This document shows, piece after piece, positions 1 to 8,162 of a stretch of DNA of 10,175 bases (position 1 is its first letter; each line of letters opens with the position of its first letter). The notes beneath the pieces are model-generated. The model was not told the origin of the DNA. It did no database searches and saw only the letters and a list, made by a program, of their open reading frames with translations. A program made the translations under genes and the position numbers. Origin of the DNA: Phycisphaerae bacterium (GTDB taxonomy: Bacteria > Planctomycetota > Phycisphaerae > Sedimentisphaerales > SG8-4); contig JAUXAH010000050.1 in assembly GCA_030614945.1 (NCBI GenBank), positions 1 to 10,175 of the forward strand, in the 5' to 3' direction.

Positions 1-753
1 AATAGTCTCATTAACGGTTACGGCCTTTCCGCAAGCGATGTTTAGTACCTGGCCGGCAGTGTGCTCGGCCGTTGCTGCAAGCAGATTGGCCTCGACAACG
101 TTGTCAACATACGTGAAATCGCGGGTCTGCAGGCCGTCGCCGAAGACGGTCGGCGGCTTATCCTTTAATATGGCTGCTACAAAAGCCGGTATGGCAGCGG
201 CATACTGGCTCGTTGGGTCCTGATGCGGGCCGAAAACGTTGAAATACCGCAGCGAAATGGTCTCAAGGCCGAAAACCTCGTAGAAAACCGAGCAATAGTA
301 TTCGCCGGCAAGCTTGCCCACCGCATAAGGCGAAAGCGGCCTCGGCGGCATCGTCTCGACCTTCGGTAAGGTCGGCGTATCGCCGTAAGCCGAGGAGCTT
401 GACGCATAGACAAAGCGTTTTACGCCGGCATCGCGTGCGGCCAAAAGAAGTGTGAAAGTTGCATCGAGACAGTGCCGGTGCGTGGCAGCAGGGTCATCGA
501 CGCTGCGCGGCACCGAGGGCAAAGCGCCCTGATGCAAAACAACGTCAATATCCTTCATAGCCGAGCGGGCGATTTTCTCATTACCCATATCGGCTTCTAT
601 GAATTCAATGTTGTCTATAATATCAGCGAGATTGCTTTTTTTGCCTGTCAGTAGATTGTCGATGACCCTTACGAAGCAGCCTTGTGAAACGAGTTTGGCT
701 GCGATATTTGAACCGATGAAACCGGCTCCGCCGGTGACTAAAAATCTGTTCAT
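1..753 (-). CDS. NAD-dependent nucleotide-sugar epimerase, WbpP/TviC-like extended SDR (3' end outside window)
   Basis: The reading frame is open from an ATG at 753 to the window edge, giving 251 N-terminal residues; the C-terminal part lies outside. The N-terminus is a Rossmann fold: TGGAGFIG (Gly8, Gly11, Gly14) binds NAD, with the acidic Asp32 at the end of strand two. The active site shows YASSSSAYGD (residues 116-125) and the catalytic pair Tyr143-xxx-Lys147 in SPYAVGK. The segments HQGALPSVPRS, RYFNVFGPHQDP and TRDFTYVDNVVEANLLAA are, from memory, closest to WbpP/TviC UDP-N-acetylglucosamine 4-epimerases, so it probably interconverts UDP-Glc(NAc) and UDP-Gal(NAc) or the uronic-acid forms in the cytoplasm. 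A GalE or decarboxylase-like relative cannot be excluded without the C-terminus. A good ribosome site, GAAGGG, sits 8 bases before the ATG. It is the last gene of the visible operon and would feed the polymer exported by its neighbours. Confidence 0.93.
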   Translation of the reverse strand, partial: MNRFLVTGGAGFIGSNIAAKLVSQGCFVRVIDNLLTGKKSNLADIIDNIEFIEADMGNEKIARSAMKDIDVVLHQGALPSVPRSVDDPAATHRHCLDATFTLLLAARDAGVKRFVYASSSSAYGDTPTLPKVETMPPRPLSPYAVGKLAGEYYCSVFYEVFGLETISLRYFNVFGPHQDPTSQYAAAIPAFVAAILKDKPPTVFGDGLQTRDFTYVDNVVEANLLAATAEHTAGQVLNIACGKAVTVNETI

Positions 754-761
754 CAAAAAAA

Positions 762-767
762 CCCTTC
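762..767 (-). promoter_or_regulatory. Ribosome binding site of the epimerase
   Basis: On the minus strand GAAGGG lies 8 bases upstream of the ATG at 753, separated by a run of T. It fixes the epimerase start, which also coincides with the expected beginning of the Rossmann fold. The T run after the palindrome at 774-820 is this spacer, so I do not read it as a terminator tail. Confidence 0.7.
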
Positions 768-773
768 ACAGGA

Positions 774-820
774 TAGCGTATGGATTCCTGCTTGCGCAGG
801 AATGACAATGCTATACGCTA
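774..820. repeat. Small palindromic repeat element between the kinase and epimerase genes
   Basis: An outer perfect inverted repeat (TAGCGTAT at 774-781, ATACGCTA at 813-820) encloses an inner hairpin with an 8-base stem (ATTCCTGC at 784-791, GCAGGAAT at 796-803) and a TTGC loop. The core GGATTCCTGC...GCAGGAATGACA matches a dispersed intergenic palindrome known from many bacterial genomes, whose spurious translations read like FLRKQESI. It fills almost the whole gap between the stop codon of the Wzc-like gene (822-824) and the epimerase leader. In the transcript it would fold into a hairpin that could protect or attenuate the message. Only one copy is present here. Confidence 0.75.
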
Positions 821-821
821 A

Positions 822-3068
822 TTAGACTGAGCGAGCAAGCTGCAACTTCTGGTATTTCCGGTAGGACTTGAACTGCTCGCGGAAATAGCCGCCCTTCATA
901 GCCTTTACGGCAAACAGCACACAGCCAACTATCGTGGCGTTTACTTCTCTGAGCTCGCGAATAGTCCTTTGAGCGGCGCCTCTTCTTGTAGCGCCTGCAT
1001 TGAATACTAATATTGTGCCGTCAACGAGCCGTGCCAGCAGCTTGGCATCACTTACCAGCAATACGGGCGGGCCGTCAATTATAACATAATCATGACTATC
1101 ACGCCGATCCTTAATCAACTGTTCCATCCGCGTACTGCCCAGCAGCTCCGTCGGATTAGAAGGTAATTGCCCCGCTTCGATTATGTCAAGACCTTCGATG
1201 ACATCGGACCTTTTAACATCCCGATACCCACACAGGCCCGTAAGCAGAGTGCTTAATCCAAATTCAAAGCGCTGACCTCCCTCTCCGGCGGGTCCTGTTC
1301 TCGGGAATATTGTTTGTAAACTCGGGCGTCTGAAATTGGCATCTATAAGCAGCACTTTTTTATTTTCGGCAACCAAAGCCGCCGCAAGATTAACCGCGAC
1401 GGAAGTTTTGCCGTCCCCCGTCGTACCACTAGTAATAAGCAAAACCTTCAAAGACTCCGCAGAGCCGGACAGCTTTAAGTTCGTCCTGAGCCGTCTGTAG
1501 GACTCGCTTATAATAGAATAAGGTGCCTGACGAACAACATGGCAGAGGTCAACGCCCCGAACCCGTTCATCTTCGGCTTCATCGGGGACAACACTCAAAA
1601 GCGGGATGCGCAAATATCTTCCCACGTCCCTTGCTGTCCGCACCAGGTCATTGAGGACCTCAATAAGGAAAGCAAGCGCCATGCCAAATACAAGGCCCAA
1701 TATCGTACCGCTGGGGAAAAAGAACCACCACTGCCTCGAAGTGACCATTTCCAGCGGCACCGGAGCATATCCGGCAAACTGCACCTTGGATGTCTCCGGG
1801 TCCTTCTCTATTATCCTGTAGCTCTCAATCTGCGCCTTGAGTTCGACAAGCATCTCTTTTCTCTCGTCCCTTATGGCTGCCCGCTGTTCATACTGTACCC
1901 TGGCCTGGTCAAGCTCTTCCTTTTGTGCCTCAGCTTCCCGTCGCAACCTTTCTAATTCTTCGTACCTTTGTTGCAATTCAATTAGTCTGTGCTGTGCATT
2001 TTTAAGATTCGCCTGCCGCACCTGTTCTGCTATTTTCGCCTTCCTGATTTGTCTTTTTTGTTTGATTTCGCTTATCAGCTCGTGTGTTTGACGCACCACC
2101 CTGTGATTTTCACCAAACTTTGTAAGTCTTCCTGCAAGTTCCGATTCTGCGAAGACAAGCTGCTGTGCAAGGACAACCATAACAGGGTCGATCTCTATTT
2201 GAATTTCAATCTGTTCACTAATCTCATTAATAGGCACTGTGGCCAGTTTCTCAAAATTTTCTATTTGAGCTTGAGCTTGCTTTATTACCAGTTTCAGGTC
2301 GTTCCGCCCAAGCTCCAAATTATCCAATTTTATTTCGGTTGTGTGTCGAGAATAACGGCCGAGAGGCCTTTCAAGGTCAGTTATCTCAAATCGTGTGCGC
2401 ACGCTGGCCAGCGCATCTTCAGCCGCCCTCAACTCTCCTTGAACAAAATCTCGCCGGTTCTCAAGCTCTGTGAGCTTGGCAGCAACCTCTCCCCTTTTTA
2501 TATCTCTTTGGGAATAAAGAAACAAATCCACCATCTCGTTCACTATCAGTGCAGCTTCCTCCGCATCGCCGCAGGTCATTGACAGCACAACAAACTCAGC
2601 ATCTCTGTGTGCATAAGCACCGAAATTTTTCTTCAAATCCTTAAAGGCCTCTAAGAGCTTTACGGCTTTAATCTTACCGAAGTGCTCGAACCACCTGGTT
2701 TCCTGGACTTTGTTCCTGTTAATCAATTCTTGCAGAGTACTCTGCTGATTTATAAGGTTAACCATTGACACTCGGTGACCATATTGAATATCCCTTGCCA
2801 CCATGGCCGCCCCGATGGTCATAGGGTCTTTTTCTACTGGGGGGAGAACTCTAATGTAAGTTTGTGCGACATATCTTGGAAGATATTTTCTTAAGAGATA
2901 CCAGGCAGCGCCGCCCATTATTAAACCTAATATAGTCAGAGACACTATCAGCAATATGTGCCGGCGCAATATTGAAAAAACATCCTTCGGTGTCAGTGCA
3001 GCAACAGCCGACGGCCCCGGCCTGGCCACACCTCCCATCCTATTTGGAGCCTGTCTTTGTTCTACCAT
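822..3068 (-). CDS. Wzc-like polysaccharide co-polymerase and bacterial tyrosine autokinase
   Basis: This 748-residue protein has the full two-part plan of a chain-length regulator fused to a BY-kinase. Membrane segments lie at about 37-58 and 447-470. Between them is a large periplasmic region with a Wzz-type fold, a long coiled coil (about 350-415) and the Pro-containing stretch before the second membrane segment. The cytoplasmic part has the oligomerisation motif ExxRxxR (Glu522, Arg525, Arg528), Walker A GTTGDGKT (548-555), Walker A' VLLIDANFRRP (Asp576) and Walker B YVIIDGPP (Asp665). The C-terminus holds only three tyrosines (728, 736, 739), a short version of the phosphorylated tail. 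It would act in the inner membrane with the export protein encoded at the other end of the cluster. No clear ribosome site precedes the ATG at 3068; a heptamer-like tract occupies that place. A start at Met11 is possible but also weakly supported. Confidence 0.95.
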   Translation of the reverse strand: MVEQRQAPNRMGGVARPGPSAVAALTPKDVFSILRRHILLIVSLTILGLIMGGAAWYLLRKYLPRYVAQTYIRVLPPVEKDPMTIGAAMVARDIQYGHRVSMVNLINQQSTLQELINRNKVQETRWFEHFGKIKAVKLLEAFKDLKKNFGAYAHRDAEFVVLSMTCGDAEEAALIVNEMVDLFLYSQRDIKRGEVAAKLTELENRRDFVQGELRAAEDALASVRTRFEITDLERPLGRYSRHTTEIKLDNLELGRNDLKLVIKQAQAQIENFEKLATVPINEISEQIEIQIEIDPVMVVLAQQLVFAESELAGRLTKFGENHRVVRQTHELISEIKQKRQIRKAKIAEQVRQANLKNAQHRLIELQQRYEELERLRREAEAQKEELDQARVQYEQRAAIRDERKEMLVELKAQIESYRIIEKDPETSKVQFAGYAPVPLEMVTSRQWWFFFPSGTILGLVFGMALAFLIEVLNDLVRTARDVGRYLRIPLLSVVPDEAEDERVRGVDLCHVVRQAPYSIISESYRRLRTNLKLSGSAESLKVLLITSGTTGDGKTSVAVNLAAALVAENKKVLLIDANFRRPSLQTIFPRTGPAGEGGQRFEFGLSTLLTGLCGYRDVKRSDVIEGLDIIEAGQLPSNPTELLGSTRMEQLIKDRRDSHDYVIIDGPPVLLVSDAKLLARLVDGTILVFNAGATRRGAAQRTIRELREVNATIVGCVLFAVKAMKGGYFREQFKSYRKYQKLQLARSV

Positions 3069-3072
3069 ATCG

Positions 3073-3100
3073 ATTGATTACTGATTACTTTCTATTGATT
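3073..3100 (-). repeat. Heptamer-like tract just upstream of the Wzc-like start
   Basis: Read on the minus strand the units are AATCAAT, AGAAAGT, AATCAGT and AATCAAT in a strict 7-base register, with further weaker in-phase units before them (GTCCGAT, ACTGATA). The tract ends 4 bases before the ATG at 3068, where a ribosome site would normally be. The 68-base gap between the TPR gene and this gene otherwise holds only an A/T run; I see no terminator or clear promoter in it. Confidence 0.55.
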
Positions 3101-3136
3101 ATCGGACTATCAGTTTTTTTACGTCCATTCCAATTG

Positions 3137-6100
3137 TCATTTATCAACTATCGACGTCAGCCGTTCAATAGCCGAGGTTATTCGCTGCCTAGCCGCTTTC
3201 GATGCTTTATCTGCGGAGTTGAGAACTATTTCCAGTGCTTGCTTATAAGCAGCAAGTGCTTCGTCTTCTGCTCCAAGTTCTTCGCGTATCTGTCCTAAAT
3301 GCTCATACACTTCCGCTGGTACGGTGATATTATTCTGCTCATACTGTTGTATGGCGGCTTGCAGAAATTCGGCTGCCTCCGAATTTCTACCGTTTTTATA
3401 CAACGCATAAGCATAAGTATCCAAAAATCCCGGGTCGTTCGGCCTTGCGTCGAGCGCCCGCTTGGCAAACGTGAGAGCCTCGCCCAGTCTTTCATTGTTT
3501 TGAGCAAGCATATACGCCAAATTATTTAAGACACCCATACTATTCGGCATTTCAGCTAACAAACTTTCGTACTCAGCGATAGCTCTCTTGAGATAATTAT
3601 TATCGGAAGTTTTTTCATAGGCCAGGTGTAAAACCTCTGATTTTATCATTGTGTAAGCAACTCTCGCGATGCTGTCGGGCCCGGCTATCTGGAGACATTT
3701 GTCAATATACTTCAAGGCCTTGTTGTACTCACCGTTAATCTTCGCCAGATTAAACATAGTCAAATTGGCAGCGAGTGAATCAGGATTGGCGTTGAGTCTT
3801 TCTTCGCAATGCTTTAACACCTCTTCAGCTCCCAGCAGCGAGTACATTCTTTGCGAAACCTCATACGCAAAAATCTCATTTGTGCCTGCCTTGTCAACAG
3901 CCTTTCGGCAATATTCTATGGCGATTGTTTTATCGTCGAGCTTCAACTTCGCCTCAGCCATCCGCAAATATGCTATGGGAGCCAAATCGCTGCCAACGTA
4001 GTTTCCGCCCTCTTCAAGGACCTTATCAAACTTCCCACTTAACACGAGTGCCTGCAAATACCCATCGAACGCTGTTGCGCGGGGTCCCAAACGCATTTCA
4101 TAGCGTTTGGGTGCACCGTCACCCTTGCTATGCTTCTGACCTTTCTGCCACGCCTGTCCATATAATTGCTCTGCCCTGTCGAATTCACCTTCGGCTATAG
4201 CAAAAGCCCCCGCTCGATTGTACCACAGGACACTATCGGGGAATTTCCGCAGAGTCTCGTCATAGAATTTTTTTAGCGCTTCTTTTTTGCCAAGCTGGAG
4301 GTAAATCTGTTCAAGCAATGCTCTGGCCCCCCGTTCTGCGGGGACCTCTTCCACAGCAGCTTGCGGCTGTTCACCTGTGGCAGAGCCAATCGTACTTTTA
4401 AGTTCGGTTATAGCATCCTCATCTCGGCCTGCCCGCTGATAGGCCTTTGCCAGGGCAATATGGGTGTCAAGCTCGGGTGACAATGCCTTGCTCGTTTTAA
4501 GGTCATCGATTGCTTTATCATAATTTGCCATCAAGAAATTTACTTCACCTCTTACCCGCCAGGCCAATGCATAGTTTTGATTGCTCTGAAGACTTCGATT
4601 TGTCAGCTCCAATGCCTCTTTTAGACGCCCCTGTTTCATTGCCAGCCACGCCTCAAGCAGCAGTGCTCGCCTCTCATCCTGATACTTCTCCTTAAAGCTC
4701 TGCACCTTGTACTGAGCTTCTTTGACAAGGCCAATCTTAAGGAAGGTCTGAATTTGGAAAAGATGGTTTTCTACACTGTCTTCAAGCAATAAAAGTTCTT
4801 CAGAATATTTCTGTACAGCCTCTTTATCAGCGGTCCTTTCTGCAACAAGTAAAAGACCTTTGACCACGTCACTGTCCTTCGCTTCGGTTTTGTACAACTG
4901 CTCCAGGGCGGCCCTGGCATCCTCAAATTGACCGCTTCGAAAATAATAGCGCCATAGCAGTTCCGGTTCTTGCGCCAGCAACTTTTTTGCTTTTTCTTTT
5001 TGACCGGTGAGCCGAAGGTATTCCGCAAAGCTATCGAGCGCAGCCCTGCTTTGTGGTTCTATAGCGATGGCCTGCTCGAAAGATGAGTCCGCAATAGCAA
5101 ACAACGCCTCTTTGCGTTCCGCATCCGTTTCCTCAAGAGCCATTTTCGTTGCCAGCCTCCCCAGCAGTACAGCATTCTTTACGCTCGGAGCGGTTTTTTG
5201 CAAATACTGGCGAATCGCCAGGGCTCGCTGCTCGGTCGGGCTTATATATTCAGCGTAGCCGCTAAGTAACTCCATATCACCCGGGTTCATCGCTATTGCG
5301 TTTGCCAAGGCAGCCCCGGCTTCAATTGCCTTGTCGGAAGACACATTTTGCCCGAGCCTTTTATTACGCTGATACAGCACATTCGCCAATACTTTTGCAA
5401 TGGTTCCATCCAGAGGGTTCAAAGATGCGGCTTTTCGGGCGTCTTCGATAGAGGAATGCTCATTTCCAAGAATAGCATTGACATTGCTTCTCAACATAAA
5501 GCCGTGGGAAAAGACCGGCCTTTGGCTCAAACATTCTTCGAGTCTCGCCAGTGCATCTTTATATTCCTCTTTAGCCATAGCAGCACGTGCAGCAAAAAAT
5601 TGGCCGCCGCATCTATCGATATTTTCACGTCGCACCGTCTCTACGACTTCTTCTGCCAGCTTCCAATCTTTCTTCTCAATCGCTATCTCGAAAAGATAGC
5701 TCGCAGCAATTTCGTATTGCGTATTTTTTTTCTCGCGATACGCATCACGCGCAACGGACGACGAAAATACCTTTTTGAATTCTTCAGCCGCCTTGTCCAG
5801 GTCTTCGTGCCTGTGATAAAATAATCCAAGCTTCACAGCCCGGCGAATCGGCTCGCCAATTTCTGAAAGAACCTGCTCTTCTATCTCCTTTCGCCTTTGC
5901 CGGGAAATTTTGTCCGGCTGCGGCTCGGCAAGTACCCGTTTGTAAAACAGAACCGTTGTACTATCCGGAAAATATCCCAAAAATCTATTAACTATATCCC
6001 CGGCCTGTTCGAGCCGGCCCTGCGATATGTAATTATTGCAAACAGCAACGACAGAAGCATCTCCGACGGAATTCGGCTCTGTTGCCAATAGTTTTTCCAT

Positions 6101-8110
6101 CAATCCGGCGCAAACAGCCCAGTAGCCCTTCAATTCAGCTTTCATTACCTGCACAGAGGCTTGCGCCCGGTCACCCTCTTTTTCCAGCACATCCAGGTCC
6201 TTGAAAACTATGGGCGAGCTCTCTTTTATTTCCTTTTGCACTATAACCCTTTGAACCTGCCCAATCTTGGCCTGCACCAGTGCCAGGCTGAGTTTAATTG
6301 TATTCGGGTCATCCAGTTCGGCCCTGGCCAATTCTGCTTCAGCCTCGTCAAATTGGCTTGCGCCAAGTAAAGCGTTGATGCGAAGTGTTTGGCTTCTCTT
6401 GTCGGCCCAATAGTTGTCCTCGAAAGAGTTTACAACACTCAAAGCCACGTCGTATGCCCGCCGTTTAATCAACACATCTACATAATCCAAAACGGCTTCA
6501 GGTTTGGTCCCTTGAATATTTGCATCAAGCGCACTTTTCAGGAATTCCCTGACCGCACCAACTTCAGAAGTATCCTTAAAAAACTTTGCAAGAACATAAG
6601 AAAGCTGCGGGTCTGCTTGCCTGGATGCTTTAAGTAATTCGTAAGCTTTATAGAGTTTTCTAATGGCGAAGTTTCTGTTTCCCTTCGCAAGCTCAAGCAT
6701 TGCCTGCCACTTAATAACCTGCGGCTCTTCACCGCTGTCGAAAAGCTGCTCAATTTCGCGCACCGCCTGTTCGGCATCTACCATCCATTCCTGGGTCTGT
6801 GACTTTGTTCTTATCTCGTAAGGCTCAAGTAGCTGCTCGATATAGCAATTTGCAAGGAAAGTATACAATGAGATTCTATTCATTAGATTTGCCCAGTGTC
6901 GCGGGCCATTTACCTCCTGTGCATCCGGCAATGTAAGGGCATTCTCGGCCACTTCTATTGCCCTATGGATTTCCTGGTTCTGCCCATAAATAGAAAACTT
7001 GCGATAGTGCAAATTGGCCGCATTTATTGCATAAGTCACATTTAGTTTGTCCAATTCGATTGACTTTTCAGCCGCCTCTACGGCCTTATCAAGATTTTTG
7101 TGGCCTAACCGCCGATAGAGTTCGACCAATGCCGAAAATGCCTCTGCACTGGAAGGAAATCTCTCCGTAAGCAACAAGTATTCGGGCTCGAGCAACTGAA
7201 TCTGCTCCTGTGGCTGCGTTCCGACACTACTTTGCTCAAGCTTTTCTGTTAGAAGATTAATATGTGCCCTCGGGTCAGCACCTGCAACCTCAACAGCTTG
7301 CTTCAAAATTTTCCTGGCTTGCTCTGCCGCTCTGTCTCTTTCTTCGAAACTACCTCTTAAAGCTAAAATCTCCCCTTTTGTTTTGACCACTTGCGCTAAA
7401 TACCAATAGGCCTGCGGATCGCCTGGTTCAAGTTCCCGAACCTTTTCCAGATCAGCAGTTGTCTTAACAAGCAATTCGTCGAGGTCGGTTACTCCTCCCA
7501 GTCTTGCCACTTCAAGGTTAGCTCTACCCCTGAGCAGATACAAATACGGGCCCAAGCGCTGCCTGCCTGCTCCTTTTTCCTGCATTCCAAAGGTTTCCCA
7601 TTTGGCTGTATCTTCGGCAAGCAGGTTCGCATCTGCCACTTCTATAAATTCCGATGCCTGCGACGCAACCTCCTGCCAAACTCGAAGCAGACCACTATCA
7701 GCCATTATGTAAAAGTACTTCAACCGTCCAAATCGAGCCTTAGGGTTCTTCGGGTCTATGCTGATTATGTTGTCCCAGCACCCCCGCACATTGCGCCATC
7801 GGTCGGTTTCGATATATATGTCCACAAGTTTAAAAAGCATCTTTATCCTGAGCGAATCGGTCCTTGCCAGACTGCGTGCCTTATGATAATTGCGTACAGC
7901 CTTCTTGTATTCTTCCGCTTTTGTCTTCTCATCTGTCGCCTCATGGGCTGCCTTTATTGCCGCATCACCGTCTTCGATAAACCTTTCCGGCCCTATGAGT
8001 CCAAAACGAAATGCGAATTTCGGAATTAAGAGAATCAGAGCCAGTCCGAAAACTATCAAAACCGCCGAGCCAATAAGTGCAACCTTTTTATTCAATCTCT
8101 TTTTTGCCAT
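3137..8110 (-). CDS. Giant membrane-anchored TPR protein of the exosortase/EPS locus (PrsT-like in position)
   Basis: The ATG at 8110 gives 1657 residues. I prefer it to a GTG at 8176, which would add 22 residues encoded partly by repeat DNA; the ATG has the ribosome site GAAGGG 7 bases upstream. The N-terminus is MAKKRLNKK followed by one hydrophobic segment (about residues 10-30), so the protein is probably inner-membrane anchored with a periplasmic body. No lipobox cysteine is visible. The rest is helical TPR-type repeat nearly throughout; clear examples lie in the last 130 residues (ALYKNGRNSEAAEFLQAAI, HLGQIREELGAEDEALAAY), with others such as AKAYQRAGRDEDAITEL. PEP-CTERM/EPS loci often carry a TPR lipoprotein, PrsT, of about 900 residues; this one is far longer and not lipidated. 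It is likely a scaffold for the secretion or polymer machinery. The specific partner is unknown. Confidence 0.9.
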   Translation of the reverse strand: MAKKRLNKKVALIGSAVLIVFGLALILLIPKFAFRFGLIGPERFIEDGDAAIKAAHEATDEKTKAEEYKKAVRNYHKARSLARTDSLRIKMLFKLVDIYIETDRWRNVRGCWDNIISIDPKNPKARFGRLKYFYIMADSGLLRVWQEVASQASEFIEVADANLLAEDTAKWETFGMQEKGAGRQRLGPYLYLLRGRANLEVARLGGVTDLDELLVKTTADLEKVRELEPGDPQAYWYLAQVVKTKGEILALRGSFEERDRAAEQARKILKQAVEVAGADPRAHINLLTEKLEQSSVGTQPQEQIQLLEPEYLLLTERFPSSAEAFSALVELYRRLGHKNLDKAVEAAEKSIELDKLNVTYAINAANLHYRKFSIYGQNQEIHRAIEVAENALTLPDAQEVNGPRHWANLMNRISLYTFLANCYIEQLLEPYEIRTKSQTQEWMVDAEQAVREIEQLFDSGEEPQVIKWQAMLELAKGNRNFAIRKLYKAYELLKASRQADPQLSYVLAKFFKDTSEVGAVREFLKSALDANIQGTKPEAVLDYVDVLIKRRAYDVALSVVNSFEDNYWADKRSQTLRINALLGASQFDEAEAELARAELDDPNTIKLSLALVQAKIGQVQRVIVQKEIKESSPIVFKDLDVLEKEGDRAQASVQVMKAELKGYWAVCAGLMEKLLATEPNSVGDASVVAVCNNYISQGRLEQAGDIVNRFLGYFPDSTTVLFYKRVLAEPQPDKISRQRRKEIEEQVLSEIGEPIRRAVKLGLFYHRHEDLDKAAEEFKKVFSSSVARDAYREKKNTQYEIAASYLFEIAIEKKDWKLAEEVVETVRRENIDRCGGQFFAARAAMAKEEYKDALARLEECLSQRPVFSHGFMLRSNVNAILGNEHSSIEDARKAASLNPLDGTIAKVLANVLYQRNKRLGQNVSSDKAIEAGAALANAIAMNPGDMELLSGYAEYISPTEQRALAIRQYLQKTAPSVKNAVLLGRLATKMALEETDAERKEALFAIADSSFEQAIAIEPQSRAALDSFAEYLRLTGQKEKAKKLLAQEPELLWRYYFRSGQFEDARAALEQLYKTEAKDSDVVKGLLLVAERTADKEAVQKYSEELLLLEDSVENHLFQIQTFLKIGLVKEAQYKVQSFKEKYQDERRALLLEAWLAMKQGRLKEALELTNRSLQSNQNYALAWRVRGEVNFLMANYDKAIDDLKTSKALSPELDTHIALAKAYQRAGRDEDAITELKSTIGSATGEQPQAAVEEVPAERGARALLEQIYLQLGKKEALKKFYDETLRKFPDSVLWYNRAGAFAIAEGEFDRAEQLYGQAWQKGQKHSKGDGAPKRYEMRLGPRATAFDGYLQALVLSGKFDKVLEEGGNYVGSDLAPIAYLRMAEAKLKLDDKTIAIEYCRKAVDKAGTNEIFAYEVSQRMYSLLGAEEVLKHCEERLNANPDSLAANLTMFNLAKINGEYNKALKYIDKCLQIAGPDSIARVAYTMIKSEVLHLAYEKTSDNNYLKRAIAEYESLLAEMPNSMGVLNNLAYMLAQNNERLGEALTFAKRALDARPNDPGFLDTYAYALYKNGRNSEAAEFLQAAIQQYEQNNITVPAEVYEHLGQIREELGAEDEALAAYKQALEIVLNSADKASKAARQRITSAIERLTSIVDK
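4086..4111. repeat. Perfect inverted repeat inside the TPR coding sequence
   Basis: CCCAAACGC (4086-4094) and GCGTTTGGG (4103-4111) form a 9-base perfect stem with an 8-base loop. The segment encodes part of APKRYEMRLGP in the TPR protein. A stem of this size can occur by chance in a window this long, so a function is not claimed. Confidence 0.35.
5711..5750 (-). repeat. Heptamer-related patch embedded in the TPR gene
   Basis: On the minus strand this patch contains GCGTGATGCGT (5740-5750) followed by AATACGCAATACGAA (5711-5725). Both strings also occur, in the same order and orientation, in the heptamer tract at the start of the exosortase gene (9919-9929 and 9856-9870). TGCGTAT and its complement ATACGCA also form a 7-base inverted repeat here (5738-5744 and 5718-5724). 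The patch encodes residues around 788-801 (RDAYREKKNTQYEI). The shared DNA is read in a different frame in the two genes, so the match is at DNA level and not protein homology. Confidence 0.6.
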
Positions 8111-8139
8111 AATTTTTCCCTTCCCCCGGTGCGCCGGGG
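8111..8139 (-). promoter_or_regulatory. GC-rich hairpin and ribosome binding site of the TPR gene
   Basis: CCCCGG (8124-8129) and CCGGGG (8134-8139) form a 6-base all-GC stem with a 4-base loop in the leader. Directly after it, on the minus strand, comes GAAGGG (8118-8123), 7 bases before the ATG at 8110. The hairpin abuts the ribosome site and could tune translation of the giant TPR gene or mark the 5' end of a processed message. Confidence 0.5.
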
Positions 8140-8162
8140 CCAACACCTGCAAACGCAGTTTC

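Noticed and set aside
754..803. Rho-independent terminator between the kinase and epimerase genes
   Set aside because: The hairpin is followed by non-T bases and the T run is separated by 12 or more bases and serves as the spacer of the epimerase ribosome site.
623..808. Small minus-strand protein beginning MSFLRKQESI
   Set aside because: This peptide is the known spurious translation of the palindromic repeat at 774-820 and overlaps the epimerase start in another frame.
1539..2582. Plus-strand open frames of 138 and 197 codons opposite the Wzc-like gene
   Set aside because: They are antisense to a gene with clear domains, have no recognisable motif, and show the composition expected of a reverse-strand shadow.
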